A stretch of DNA of 43,227 nt, taken from positions 24,794-68,020 of the forward strand of contig JACDEL010000006.1 in NCBI GenBank assembly GCA_013816405.1, in the 5' to 3' direction. How positions within the stretch are numbered: the stretch's first letter is position 1; each line of letters starts with the position of its first letter. Under the pieces are notes generated by a model, which was given only the letters and a program-made list of their open reading frames with translations, did not search any database and was not told the origin of the DNA. Shown here one piece after another: positions 26,351-34,608 of the stretch. The DNA comes from Chloroflexota bacterium. GTDB lineage: Bacteria > Chloroflexota > Limnocylindria > QHBO01. Made by a program: the position numbers and the translations under genes.

Positions 26351-27379
26351 TCAGCCGCGCGTTGGGCGCGTGGCGAGCAGGTACTCCCCGAGCCAGGCCA
26401 CCAGCGCCGGCTCCTCGGCCATCTCGTTTGCCTTGATCGACAGGTCCGCCTCGAACAGGCCGCGCAGCATCCCCTCCAGCTCGACCATCGAGTAGCGACG
26501 CGCCGACTGGGCGATCCGCTCGGCCATGCGCGCATTGCCGCGCCGAACCCGCTTCGTGAGGTCCTGCGGGGTGGCGCCGCTGGCGCCCAGGTCGCAGGCC
26601 ACGATCAGGTCGGCGATCCTCCCCTCCAGCGCCGCCAGGATGCGCAGCACCGGCTGTCCCTCGTCGATCGCCCGCTCGACCGCCGCGGCTGCTGCCGCCG
26701 GCTCGCGTCGGTCGATGGCGTTGGTGATCGCGAACACGCTCGCCGGCCGCGTATCGGTCACCAGCGCCTCGACGTCCGCCGGCGTGATCGGGCGCGCGCC
26801 GGCATAGGTCGCCAGCTTGCGCAGCTCGCCATCTGCCACCCAGGTCTGTTGCCCGCGCTCGATGTCCGACTCCCACACGGCGCCGCCGACGCGTTCGGCT
26901 AGCACCGCGGCGGCTCGGGGCTCGATCGGGATGCCCAGGGCTTCGGCGTGCCCCCGGATCCAGCCCTGAAGCTGGTTACGCCGGGGCGTGGCCCGTTCCT
27001 CGACCGTTCCGCCACGCGCGACGACTGCCTCCGCGATCCGCTGCAGCAAGGCGGGAGGCCGCCCGGCATCGCGCGACGGCCTGAGCTCGGCCAGGGCCAG
27101 GGCGGCGCCGTCGGGCAGCTCCGCGACGAAGGCGAGCAGCTTGTCGGTTGCCGCGGTCGAGCGGCCAGCGGCAAAGATCGGCTGGTGGAGGACTGCCAAA
27201 TGCGCGCCGAACATGCCGACCGTGGCCGATTCGAGTCGGGCGCGGTCAATGGCCCCTTCATCCGGGCTGTGCTCGGGCGTGATCTCGGTCCTCTCCGCCG
27301 CCTCGACGCGCGCCGCGAAGGCGGTAAGGGACTGATCGATGCCGAAATCGTCGTCACCGTGGACGAAGAGGAGCGTCAT
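26351..27379 (-). CDS. holA: DNA polymerase III delta subunit
   Basis: A 342-residue clamp-loader subunit that opens the beta sliding clamp. The N-terminus TLLFVHGDDDFGIDQSL is the usual degenerate P-loop-like start of HolA. It continues through the domain II region (GIPIEPRAAAVLAERVGG) and the C-terminal helical collar (YSMVELEGMLRGLFEADLSIKA). The ATG overlaps the HD-domain gene stop as ATGA. Proximity to comEC is a common bacterial arrangement. It is the last gene of the comEA-comEC-HD-holA unit. Confidence 0.9.
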   Translation of the reverse strand: MTLLFVHGDDDFGIDQSLTAFAARVEAAERTEITPEHSPDEGAIDRARLESATVGMFGAHLAVLHQPIFAAGRSTAATDKLLAFVAELPDGAALALAELRPSRDAGRPPALLQRIAEAVVARGGTVEERATPRRNQLQGWIRGHAEALGIPIEPRAAAVLAERVGGAVWESDIERGQQTWVADGELRKLATYAGARPITPADVEALVTDTRPASVFAITNAIDRREPAAAAAAVERAIDEGQPVLRILAALEGRIADLIVACDLGASGATPQDLTKRVRRGNARMAERIAQSARRYSMVELEGMLRGLFEADLSIKANEMAEEPALVAWLGEYLLATRPTRG

Positions 27380-27939
27380 TCGCCCTGCCCCTCATCCCAC
27401 GCTGCTCGCAGGCGAGCCTCGAGCTCGTCAACGGTGAGTCCGGCGGCAGTCGCCAGGTCGGCCTGCATGGCATGTGCCCGCGCGCGGGCAGCGTCCAGGC
27501 TCGTGCGGAATTCGGGGTAGCGGCTGGCCTGGTCGTCGATCCGCTCGTCGATCGAGACGAAGGCCTGCGCAACGTGCCGGTCTGCCACCGCCACTGCCAC
27601 CGAGGCCCAGCCTCGCGGGGACCGCGACGGATCCAGGAGGCAGCCGATCGGATGCGACGCGATCAGCTCCGCCAGCTCCGGGAATCCACGCTCGGCCATC
27701 CATTGCGCCCCGAGCAGCCCATGACGATCGCCATCCCCCCGCGTCATGGGCTTGTCGATGTCGTGCAGCAGGGCGGCGACCGCGACGAGGTGCGGATCGA
27801 CCTCGACGCAGGCAGCCGCGAGGAGGCGCGCCGCCTCCGCCGCGACGTGGCTGACGCCACGAGAATGGGCAGCGATCCCGTCCGGGAGGTCGAAGGAGGC
27901 GAGCAGCAGCTCGGCCTCGGGGAGGGTGGGTACGGCCAT
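27376..27939 (-). CDS. HD-domain phosphohydrolase
   Basis: 187 residues with a metal-dependent HD fold: HSRGVSHVAAEAARLL supplies the first His, ALLHDIDKPM the HD pair, and a later DGDRHGLLGAQWM further ligands. HD proteins hydrolyse phosphate esters, often nucleotides, here of unknown identity. The start region overlaps the reading frame of comEC by about 196 nt, and its stop overlaps the holA start as ATGA, so translation is tightly coupled. The order comEC-HD-holA suggests co-expression but not necessarily a shared function. Confidence 0.8.
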   Translation of the reverse strand: MAVPTLPEAELLLASFDLPDGIAAHSRGVSHVAAEAARLLAAACVEVDPHLVAVAALLHDIDKPMTRGDGDRHGLLGAQWMAERGFPELAELIASHPIGCLLDPSRSPRGWASVAVAVADRHVAQAFVSIDERIDDQASRYPEFRTSLDAARARAHAMQADLATAAGLTVDELEARLRAAWDEGQGE

Positions 27940-30470
27940 GCGCCGATGCTACGCGTCGGCCGGTTGGCTGTGATCGGCGCGGCGACCACCAGGCGCCACG
28001 AATCGGTGACCAGCCGGCTACGCACCTGGTAGCGAAGGCCGTCGGTGACGACCTCGATGCTGCCCTCGAGGTCGGTCCGATGCAGTCGCAGGCTTGGGAC
28101 CGCCCGAAGGTGGTCGAGGGTCTCCTGGTGCGGGTGGCCAAAGGCGTTGCCGACCCCGCACGAGATGATGGCGACGCGCGGCCGCGCGGCACCGAGCAGG
28201 TCCGCGCCAGTGCTGGAACGTGAGCCGTGATGCCCGACCTTGAGGACGTCGACCCTCGTCAGGAGGCGGCGATCGGCCAGCATCGCCTCGATCGGAATGT
28301 GTGCGTCGCCGGTGAGCAGGGCGCTGAAGCCCCCGAAGCGGAGCAGCGCGACCACCGATGCATTGTTGATGTCGCCCTCCGGCAGCGAGGCCGCAACGTC
28401 ATCGGGGGTGGGGTACAGGAGGGTCAGCGTGGTTTTCGCGTCGAGGCGCAGTCGCTGGCCGGTGCGCGCCGCGATCAGCCGCCCTCCCGGCTCGGATCGC
28501 GCCAGCGCAAGGAACCTCGGATAGGTTGGGTTCGCGTAGTCGCGACCCGTATCGAGGACCAGGCCAACCTCGTATCGCTCCAGGGCGGCCACGAGGCCTG
28601 CGACGTGGTCCTGGTGGGGGTGCGTCAGGATCAGGATGTCGATGCGCCGATGCCACCATGGCAGCCGCTCGCCAAGTCGACGGAGCAGGAGGTCTGGATC
28701 CGGGCCGCCGTCGATGAGCATGGTGGAGCCGGATGGCGTCACGACCAGGATCGCATCGCCCTGGCCCACGTCGAGCGCGATAAGGTGGAGTTCGCCATCC
28801 GGCATGCTCGACGCGGTCAGTGCGATCAGCAACACTCCGGCGGCGGCGACCCCCGCCACCGGACGCGCCAGGATCCGCCTGTGCGACAGGACGGCGGCGA
28901 GCGCCTCCTGCGCAGACGACCGCGGGCTGGAGGGATTGAGTGACCAGAGGTCGTCCGGCAAAGCGGGCTCGCGACCCGACCGCCGAGCCGATCGACGCCA
29001 GGCCAGCCCAAGCGCGGGGTACCAGGCGATCGCCAACCAAGCGGGTGCTGCCACCGGCATGGCTGCCAGCGGGACCGATGCGGCGACCTGGCCGGCCAGG
29101 ATCATCGCGTGCAGAAGCAGCCAGGCACTGCCGCCAGCCGCCCATCGCACCCCATCTGTCAGCAGCCCCACCTGCAGGGCCGCCGTCAGGGCGCCGAGCG
29201 GCGCCGCGATGGCGCACGTCAGCATCACGAGCGGAACGAGAGGCACGACCGCCACGTTGGCGATGGGCGCAATCAGCGACAGCCGTCCGAAGCTGCCGAC
29301 GACCACCGGTAGCGTCGTGAGCTGGGCAGCGAGGGTCAGCGCGATCGGTTCCCGCAACCAGGCGGGCCAGCGAGCCAGCCGTGCCTCGATCGACGCTGCG
29401 AACAGGATCAATCCCGCAGTCGCCAGCGCGGAGAGCTGGAAGCCGACGTCCCACAGAACCGCCGGCGCCACGACGAGCATGACCAGCGCGGCGAGCCCCA
29501 GCGCCGATGCCGCGTGGGCCCGCGAACCGCCAAAGCGAGCGACCATCATCGCTCCCGCCATCAACGCCGCCCGGACGACCGAAGGCGATGCGCCGGTCAG
29601 CACCACGTAGCCCGCGATGGTCGCGCCGGCTGCGGCGGGGGCGAGCCATCGTCCGCCGCGGTGTCGCTCGAGTGGGCGCATCAGTCCCCCGACGATCGCC
29701 GCCACGATCGCGATGTTCCAGCCGGAGATTGCGACGACATGCGTAAGGCCCGCGACGGCGAAGTCGTCCGAGATCTCAGGCGCGATGCTGCTCCTCACCC
29801 CAAGTAGGATTCCGGCGCCGAGTGCGGCTTCCGGCTCGGGCACCATCTCGTTTAGGCCATCCAGGAGCCACATCCGCGCGGCGGCCGCGATTTCTGCCAG
29901 ACCGGTCCGCCCCGGCTCGTCGAGCACGCGGGCCTCGCGCGTCCGGACCAGGGCGCCGATTCCCTGGCGAGCGAGGAATGCCGGGTAGTCGAAGCGGTCA
30001 AACGCGGCTGGTGCCTCGACAACGCCCACCGCCACGACTCGCTGCCCCACGGCGAGCGACAGGTCGCGAGGCAGCGTCGCCAGCACCCGACCCCGGACCG
30101 CATGCGTCCGGCCATTCACCCGGCCCATCAACTCGTCGATGACGACCTGCTGGGTGGATCCACGGGGCCGTGGGTCGTCGAGAACCGTGCCGACCAACTC
30201 GACCTCGCCACGGTCGACCAGGTGGGAGATGCTCCCGGGACCGGACGGCAGGGCGATGGCCGTGCCGCGCCATGAGCCAACCAGCAAACCAATGGCCAGT
30301 GCAGCGCAGGCCATGGCGATGCTCGCCGAGCGCATCGACAGCACGACGGCCGTCGCGATGCCGGCGAGCGCGGCCGCGCCAAGCGCCACCGCTGCGGCGC
30401 CGCCATCTGCCGCGATGATCCCGAGGACCAGGCCGGCGAGGGCGCCGGGGAGCGCAAGACGGGTCGCCAT
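27744..30470 (-). CDS. comEC: ComEC/Rec2 competence DNA channel
   Basis: A 908-codon frame. An N-terminal DUF4131-like region, then the polytopic Competence domain (GAGILLGVRSSI, VVAISGWNIAIV) that forms the membrane DNA pore, then a C-terminal metallo-beta-lactamase domain with THPHQDHVAGL and VGHHGSRSSTG. It imports single-stranded DNA during transformation and is 17 nt downstream of comEA. Recognisable homology ends around LEGSIEVVTDGLRYQV. The last roughly 90-100 residues are shadow-like, and the final 196 nt run out of frame through the HD gene. The ancestral stop may have been lost. Confidence 0.9.
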   Translation of the reverse strand: MATRLALPGALAGLVLGIIAADGGAAAVALGAAALAGIATAVVLSMRSASIAMACAALAIGLLVGSWRGTAIALPSGPGSISHLVDRGEVELVGTVLDDPRPRGSTQQVVIDELMGRVNGRTHAVRGRVLATLPRDLSLAVGQRVVAVGVVEAPAAFDRFDYPAFLARQGIGALVRTREARVLDEPGRTGLAEIAAAARMWLLDGLNEMVPEPEAALGAGILLGVRSSIAPEISDDFAVAGLTHVVAISGWNIAIVAAIVGGLMRPLERHRGGRWLAPAAAGATIAGYVVLTGASPSVVRAALMAGAMMVARFGGSRAHAASALGLAALVMLVVAPAVLWDVGFQLSALATAGLILFAASIEARLARWPAWLREPIALTLAAQLTTLPVVVGSFGRLSLIAPIANVAVVPLVPLVMLTCAIAAPLGALTAALQVGLLTDGVRWAAGGSAWLLLHAMILAGQVAASVPLAAMPVAAPAWLAIAWYPALGLAWRRSARRSGREPALPDDLWSLNPSSPRSSAQEALAAVLSHRRILARPVAGVAAAGVLLIALTASSMPDGELHLIALDVGQGDAILVVTPSGSTMLIDGGPDPDLLLRRLGERLPWWHRRIDILILTHPHQDHVAGLVAALERYEVGLVLDTGRDYANPTYPRFLALARSEPGGRLIAARTGQRLRLDAKTTLTLLYPTPDDVAASLPEGDINNASVVALLRFGGFSALLTGDAHIPIEAMLADRRLLTRVDVLKVGHHGSRSSTGADLLGAARPRVAIISCGVGNAFGHPHQETLDHLRAVPSLRLHRTDLEGSIEVVTDGLRYQVRSRLVTDSWRLVVAAPITANRPTRSIGAWPYPPSPRPSCCSPPSTSRTGSLPILVASATSRRRRRASSRLPASRSIRTSSRSPPCCTTSTSP

Positions 30471-30487
30471 CGCGGTAGCGCTGTGCC

Positions 30488-31081
30488 TCAGCCGAGCGTG
30501 ACGAGGTCGCGGATCTTGTCCACCTGGGCGTTGGTCAGGACCTTGCGGGTCACCATCTCCTCGAGGGAGCCGAACGGCTGCTCGCTCCTCGCCGCGACGA
30601 TCTTCTGGACCGTGACCGGGCCGATCCCGGGCAGCGCGTCGAGCGCCTCCGGGCTCGCGGTGTTCAGGTCGACCAGGCCTCCGGCGCCGCCGTTCCCGGA
30701 CCCGCCAGCGGTTGCTGCCCCGACCAGCGGCACCACGATCTGCTGACCGTCGCGCAGGACCGCGGCGAGGTTGACCTGGGTGGCTGCCGCTGCCAGGTCG
30801 ACGTGAGGCCCGTAGCCACCAGCCGCCTCGATGGCGTCCGCCACGCGTGACCCCGTCGGAAGCTGGATGATTCCCGGACGGAGCACGGCACCCTCCACGT
30901 CGACCACCAGCGCCTCCGACAACACCGCGATGGCCGAGCCTGAGGGCTCGCTAAAGAAATCCAGCGAGCCGTCCGCCGTTGCCGGCGCTGCACCGGTCGC
31001 CAGCAGAAGCCACGCGCCCAGTGCCACCGCCACCAGGGCGGTCGCGAGCGACGCGACGGCGATCCGGTCACCAATCGTCAC
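30488..31081 (-). CDS. comEA: ComEA-like DNA receptor
   Basis: The start is the GTG at 31081 (MTIGDRIAV), with GGGAGGAGGGG a few nt upstream; the ORF-track ATG at 31150 lacks such a site. The 197-residue product has one N-terminal membrane helix (IAVASLATALVAVALGAWLLL), an SLBB-like segment (VDVEGAVLRPGIIQLPTGSRV) and a C-terminal helix-hairpin-helix domain (VDLNTASPEALDALPGIGPV). It binds incoming double-stranded DNA at the cell surface and hands it to ComEC, encoded 17 nt downstream. Confidence 0.9.
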   Translation of the reverse strand: MTIGDRIAVASLATALVAVALGAWLLLATGAAPATADGSLDFFSEPSGSAIAVLSEALVVDVEGAVLRPGIIQLPTGSRVADAIEAAGGYGPHVDLAAAATQVNLAAVLRDGQQIVVPLVGAATAGGSGNGGAGGLVDLNTASPEALDALPGIGPVTVQKIVAARSEQPFGSLEEMVTRKVLTNAQVDKIRDLVTLG

Positions 31082-31128
31082 GCGCCCCTCCTCCCGTCGC
31101 TGGGAGGCGAGCGGAGTGCAAGACCTGT

Positions 31129-31167
31129 CCGGAGCCCGGCGTCCGGGCACTCGACCCCGGGCTCCGG
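31129..31167 (-). terminator. strong hairpin between leuS and comEA
   Basis: Perfect 11-bp inverted repeat CCGGAGCCCGG / CCGGGCTCCGG with a 17-nt loop. It lies about 70 nt after the leuS stop and about 48 nt before the comEA start. There is no T-run on either side, so it may be a terminator acting with Rho, an mRNA-processing element, or a regulatory hairpin in the comEA leader. Confidence 0.4.
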
Positions 31168-31238
31168 AAGCAGGACGCGCAGCCTAGCGGCGGATCTCTT
31201 ATCCGCGGCTTACCGGCGGCTCATCGACGTTCGGGCGG

Positions 31239-33698
31239 CTACTCCCCGGGAGTGACGATGTTCACCAGGCGACCCGGGATCTGCACCACCTTGCGCGGCG
31301 CGCGTCCCTTCAGGTAGGCCTGCACCCGCTCGCTGGCCAGCGCCAGGCGCTCGATCTCCTCGGGAGCGGTATCGGGCGCCACCGACAGCCGGTCGCGCAG
31401 CTTGCCATCGACCTGGACCGGCAGCTCGATCATGTCGGAGACGACCAGCGCGGGGTCGTAGGTCGGCCAGGTCTGCTGGTGGACGCTGTACGGCTTGCCG
31501 CGCCGCGACCACAGCTCCTCGCTGATGTGCGGCGCCATCGGCGCCAGCAGCAGAAGCAGCGTGTCGACCGCCTCGGCGTAGGCATCGGTCCCGGCCAGGC
31601 CGTCGTCGCGCGCGCTGCCCAGAGCATTGGTCAGCTCCATCAGCCTGGAGAGGGCCGTATTGAAACGGAACTGGGCGAAGTCTTCGCCAACCTCCTTGAT
31701 GGCCCGATGGGTGGCCTGCCGCAGGCCCCGCGTCTCTCCGCTTCCCGGCCCCGACCCAGACGCCTGGGCCACGGCCCAGACCCGGCCAAGGAAGCGATGG
31801 ACCCCCTCGATGCTCGAGGGATTCCATGGACCGCCCTGGTCCCAGGGTCCGATGAACATCAGGAAGCAGCGCACCGTGTCCGATCCGAAGCGCGAGGTCA
31901 GGTCGTCGGGGTTGACCACGTTGCCGCGCGACTTGCTCATGCGATGGTGGTCGGCGCCGAGAATCTGTCCCTGGTTGCGCACTGCGCTGAACGGCTCGTC
32001 GAAGTCGAGCAGCTGCATGTCGCGCAGGGCCTTGGTAAAGAAGCGGGCGTACAGGAAGTGCAGGACGGCGTGCTCGGCGCCGCCGGTGTAGAGGTCGACC
32101 GGCATCCAGCGTATGACCGCCTCCGGGTCCCACGCCCGCGTCTCGTCGTGGGGCGAGCAGTAGCGCAGGAAATACCAGGATGAATCGACGAAGGTGTCCA
32201 TGGTGTCGGTCTCGCGGCGCGCCGGCTTGCCACACACCGGGCAGGAGGCGTTCAGGAACTCGGCGTGGGACTGAAGCGGGCTGACCCCGGTTGGAGCGAA
32301 GTCCACGTCGCGCGGCAGCAGGACGGGCAGCTGGTCCTCCGGCACCGGCTGCGGGCCGTGCTCGTCGCAGTACACGATCGGGATCGGGGCGCCCCAGTAG
32401 CGCTGCCGGCTGATCAGCCAGTCTCGGATGCGATAGGTGATGGCCGCCGCTCCCTGGCCGCGCTCTGCCAGGTTCTCGGTGATGGCCGCGATGGCATCGG
32501 ACGCGGCCATGCCGGTGAAGTCGCCGGAGTCGACCAGCACCTCGTCGTCGGTGTGCGGCAGGAAGGCCTCGCCCTCCGGCAGCGTGCCGTCGCGCGGGGC
32601 GACCACGTAGCGGATCGGCAGGTCGTAGCCGGTTGCGAAGGCGTAGTCGCGCTCGTCGTGAGCGGGGACGCCCATCACCGCACCGGTCCCGTAGGTGGGC
32701 AGCACGTAATCGGCGATCCAGATCGGGATGCGCTCCTCGGTCATGGGGTTCACGGCGTAGGCACTGATGAAGACCCCGCTCCGCTCGCGCTCTGTGCCCA
32801 TCCGCTCGATCTCGGTCTCCCGTCGGGCCGCGGCCACGTAGGCCTCCACCTCGGTGCGCCGGTCGTCGGTGGTCAGGGCAGCCACGGCGGGGTGCTCCGG
32901 GGCCAGGACCATGAAGGTCGCGCCGAAGATGGTGTCGGGACGGGTGGTGAAGACGCGGATCGGCGCGACGCCATCGGCCTCCACCGCGAAGTCGATCTCG
33001 GCGCCCTCGCTGCGACCGATCCAGTTGGTCTGCATCAGGCGGATCGGCTCCGGCCAGTCGATCCTGCTGAAGTCCAGCAGCTCGTCCGCGTAGCGGGTGG
33101 TGCGGAAGAACCACTGCTCCAGGTCGCGCTTGATGACCGGCGTGCCACAGCGCCAGCAGTGCCGATCGGCTCCCTCGACCTGCTCGCGCGCCAGCACCAC
33201 CTGGTCCTTGGGGCACCAGTCGACCGGCGACATGGCCCGATATGCCAGCCCGGCCTTGAAGAATTGCAGGAACAGCCACTGGGTCCATCGGTAGTAGGAC
33301 GGGTCGCTGGTGACCACCTCCCGCGACCAGTCGAACATGCAGCCCATCGAGCGGAACTGGGTCCTCATCCGCTCGACGTTGCTTTCGGTCCAATCCCAGG
33401 GATGCACGCCGCGGTCGATGGCGGCGTTCTCGGCCGGTAGGCCGAACGAGTCGAAGCCCATCGGAAACATCACGTTCAGGCCCTGCATGCGGCGCATGCG
33501 CGCCACGATGTCGGGCCCCGTGGCCGCATACCAGTGCCCGATATGCAGGTCGCCCGACGGGTACGGGTACATGGTCAGCAGGTAGTGCTTGTCCCGCGGG
33601 TCGTCGTCATCGGCCCGATACAGGTCGTCCGCAGCCCATCGATCCCGCCACCCGGATTCGTAGGTCCTCGGATCGTACCGCTCGCCGCGCTCGGTCAT
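31239..33698 (-). CDS. leuS: leucyl-tRNA synthetase
   Basis: An 819-residue class I synthetase charging tRNA-Leu. The HIGH motif is at 52-55 in YPSGDLHIGHWY, and the KMSKS loop reads RMSKSRGN. The CP1 editing domain is present (FTTRPDTIFGATFMVLAPEHP, YGTGAVMGVPAHDERD), as are a zinc-binding CWRCG and a CPVCGKPA pair. Bacterial length is usual. Its ATG overlaps the stop of the GNAT gene as ATGA, and the T-box leader upstream of GNAT controls both. Expression should rise when uncharged tRNA-Leu accumulates. Confidence 0.97.
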   Translation of the reverse strand: MTERGERYDPRTYESGWRDRWAADDLYRADDDDPRDKHYLLTMYPYPSGDLHIGHWYAATGPDIVARMRRMQGLNVMFPMGFDSFGLPAENAAIDRGVHPWDWTESNVERMRTQFRSMGCMFDWSREVVTSDPSYYRWTQWLFLQFFKAGLAYRAMSPVDWCPKDQVVLAREQVEGADRHCWRCGTPVIKRDLEQWFFRTTRYADELLDFSRIDWPEPIRLMQTNWIGRSEGAEIDFAVEADGVAPIRVFTTRPDTIFGATFMVLAPEHPAVAALTTDDRRTEVEAYVAAARRETEIERMGTERERSGVFISAYAVNPMTEERIPIWIADYVLPTYGTGAVMGVPAHDERDYAFATGYDLPIRYVVAPRDGTLPEGEAFLPHTDDEVLVDSGDFTGMAASDAIAAITENLAERGQGAAAITYRIRDWLISRQRYWGAPIPIVYCDEHGPQPVPEDQLPVLLPRDVDFAPTGVSPLQSHAEFLNASCPVCGKPARRETDTMDTFVDSSWYFLRYCSPHDETRAWDPEAVIRWMPVDLYTGGAEHAVLHFLYARFFTKALRDMQLLDFDEPFSAVRNQGQILGADHHRMSKSRGNVVNPDDLTSRFGSDTVRCFLMFIGPWDQGGPWNPSSIEGVHRFLGRVWAVAQASGSGPGSGETRGLRQATHRAIKEVGEDFAQFRFNTALSRLMELTNALGSARDDGLAGTDAYAEAVDTLLLLLAPMAPHISEELWSRRGKPYSVHQQTWPTYDPALVVSDMIELPVQVDGKLRDRLSVAPDTAPEEIERLALASERVQAYLKGRAPRKVVQIPGRLVNIVTPGE

Positions 33699-34255
33699 TC
33701 GGGTGCTCCTTCATCCGGGAACCAGGCCATCAGCAGCTCATCGCGGTACTCGCCCCCCGGGACGCGGTACTGGCGGCGGCGGAGCCCCTCGCGCTCGAAG
33801 CCGGCGCGTTCGTACACGGCAATCGCCCGGTCGTTGTCAGGGAATACCCCCAGCGCCACCTTGGCCAGGCCACACTGGGCCGCCCAGACCGTGGCCGCCT
33901 CGACCAGCGCCGACCCGATCCCGACCTCGCGCCAGCCGTCCGCCACGCAGATCGACAGGGTGCCGACATGGTCGCTCACCACGCTGTGCTCGACGCTTAC
34001 GAGCACGTTGCCGACCACCTCCCCGTCCGCCTCGGCCACCAGGACCAGGCTGCTCGAGTCGCGGATCATCTCGCCGATGTAGAACGCCTCCGACGGCTGG
34101 CTCACCGCCGAGGCAGGCGTCACCAGCCAGCGTCCCTCGCGCCGCACGTCCGCGAACAGGCTCGCCAAGGCACGCGCATCCGTTGGGCGTGCCGGGCGAA
34201 GCGTCCACGGTCGGCCATCCCTGGCCATTCGCGGCTGGGCCTCGGTGATCGTCAT
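33695..34255 (-). CDS. GNAT-family N-acetyltransferase
   Basis: The start ATG at 34255 (MTITEAQPRMARDG) lies 45 nt after the T-box terminator; the ORF-track extension to 34411 runs into the leader and is not a gene. 186 residues with the GNAT core: LRPARPTDARALASLF, VAEADGEVVGNVLVS, LSICVADGWREVGIGSALV (acetyl-CoA-binding Q/RxxGxG/A-like loop) and NDRAIAVYERAGFEREG. The substrate is unknown; RimI-like protein N-acetylation or small-molecule acetylation are both possible. Being the first gene under leucine T-box control is unusual and suggests a link to translation or leucine status. Confidence 0.85.
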   Translation of the reverse strand: MTITEAQPRMARDGRPWTLRPARPTDARALASLFADVRREGRWLVTPASAVSQPSEAFYIGEMIRDSSSLVLVAEADGEVVGNVLVSVEHSVVSDHVGTLSICVADGWREVGIGSALVEAATVWAAQCGLAKVALGVFPDNDRAIAVYERAGFEREGLRRRQYRVPGGEYRDELLMAWFPDEGAPE

Positions 34256-34299
34256 GCTGGCCACATCACCCTCATCGGTCTTCCTTGCTCGGGTACGAC

Positions 34300-34335
34300 A
34301 AAGCCCCCGCCTCGTCAGTGACGAAGGGGGGCCTT
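34300..34335 (-). terminator. T-box terminator hairpin
   Basis: On the minus strand AAGGCCCCCCTTCGTC-ACT-GACGAGGCGGGGGCTTT, two stacked helices (GCCCCC/GGGGGC and CGTC/GACG) with an internal loop, ending in CTTTGT. It directly abuts the T-box sequence at 34336, as in transcriptional T-box leaders. The U-tract is short. Confidence 0.75.
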
Positions 34336-34354
34336 CGCGGTACCACGCTGACTT

Positions 34355-34452
34355 GACCGATTGGGGTGGTGGAGCTGGGGGGACTCGAACCCCCGACCCC
34401 CTGCATGCCATGCAGGTGCTCTCCCAGCTGAGCTACAACCCCACGATCGGTC
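34355..34452 (-). repeat. 7-bp inverted repeat bracketing tRNA-Ala
   Basis: GACCGAT (34355-34361) and ATCGGTC (34446-34452) are perfect reverse complements lying 6 nt and 4 nt outside the tRNA gene on its two sides. Without the tRNA they would close a compact hairpin just upstream of the antiterminator, in the place of T-box Stem III. Confidence 0.7.
34367..34442 (-). tRNA. tRNA-Ala (anticodon GGC), CCA encoded
   Basis: A 76-nt canonical cloverleaf: acceptor GGGGTTG/CAGCTCC with the G3-U70 identity pair, D arm GCTC/GAGC, anticodon arm CCTGC-ATGGCAT-GCAGG, variable loop GGGTC, T arm GGGGG-TTCGAGT-CCCCC, discriminator A and encoded CCA. The anticodon GGC reads GCC and GCU. It lies inside the leucine T-box leader in the same orientation, so it is most simply transcribed from the leader promoter at 34609. 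Confidence 0.97.
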
Positions 34453-34608
34453 CACTCATCGGCGCTGCTATCGGACGCCATCCCGGCCGCTGTTGGCGGC
34501 TGCTCGGCGGGCGAGGTCGGGGTCTCTGCGATCGCCGGCTTGCACCTTCCCGGCTCGCTGCGGATCGAGGCGGACGCCTACTGTTCCCGCGTCAACGCGT
34601 TCGGGCGG

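Larger units (their letters stand above)
34300..34602 (-). promoter_or_regulatory. leucine T-box riboswitch leader of GNAT-leuS, interrupted by tRNA-Ala
   Basis: Read 5' to 3' on the minus strand from the likely transcription start near 34602. Stem I base GCGGG (34590-34586) pairs with CCCGC (34511-34507). The specifier loop has AGTA (34582-34579) opposite GAC-CTC-G, placing the specifier CTC (Leu) at 34515-34513. CGATC/GATCG forms the mid-helix; then AGCGA (34559-34555), and the apical GCCGG-GAAGGTGCAA-GCCGGC. The T-box sequence AGCGTGGTACCGCG (34349-34336) matches AGGGTGGNACCGCG at 13 of 14, and its TGGT would pair with the ACCA end of tRNA-Leu. A terminator hairpin follows. A full tRNA-Ala gene occupies 34367-34442, inside the leader. 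Confidence 0.85.
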
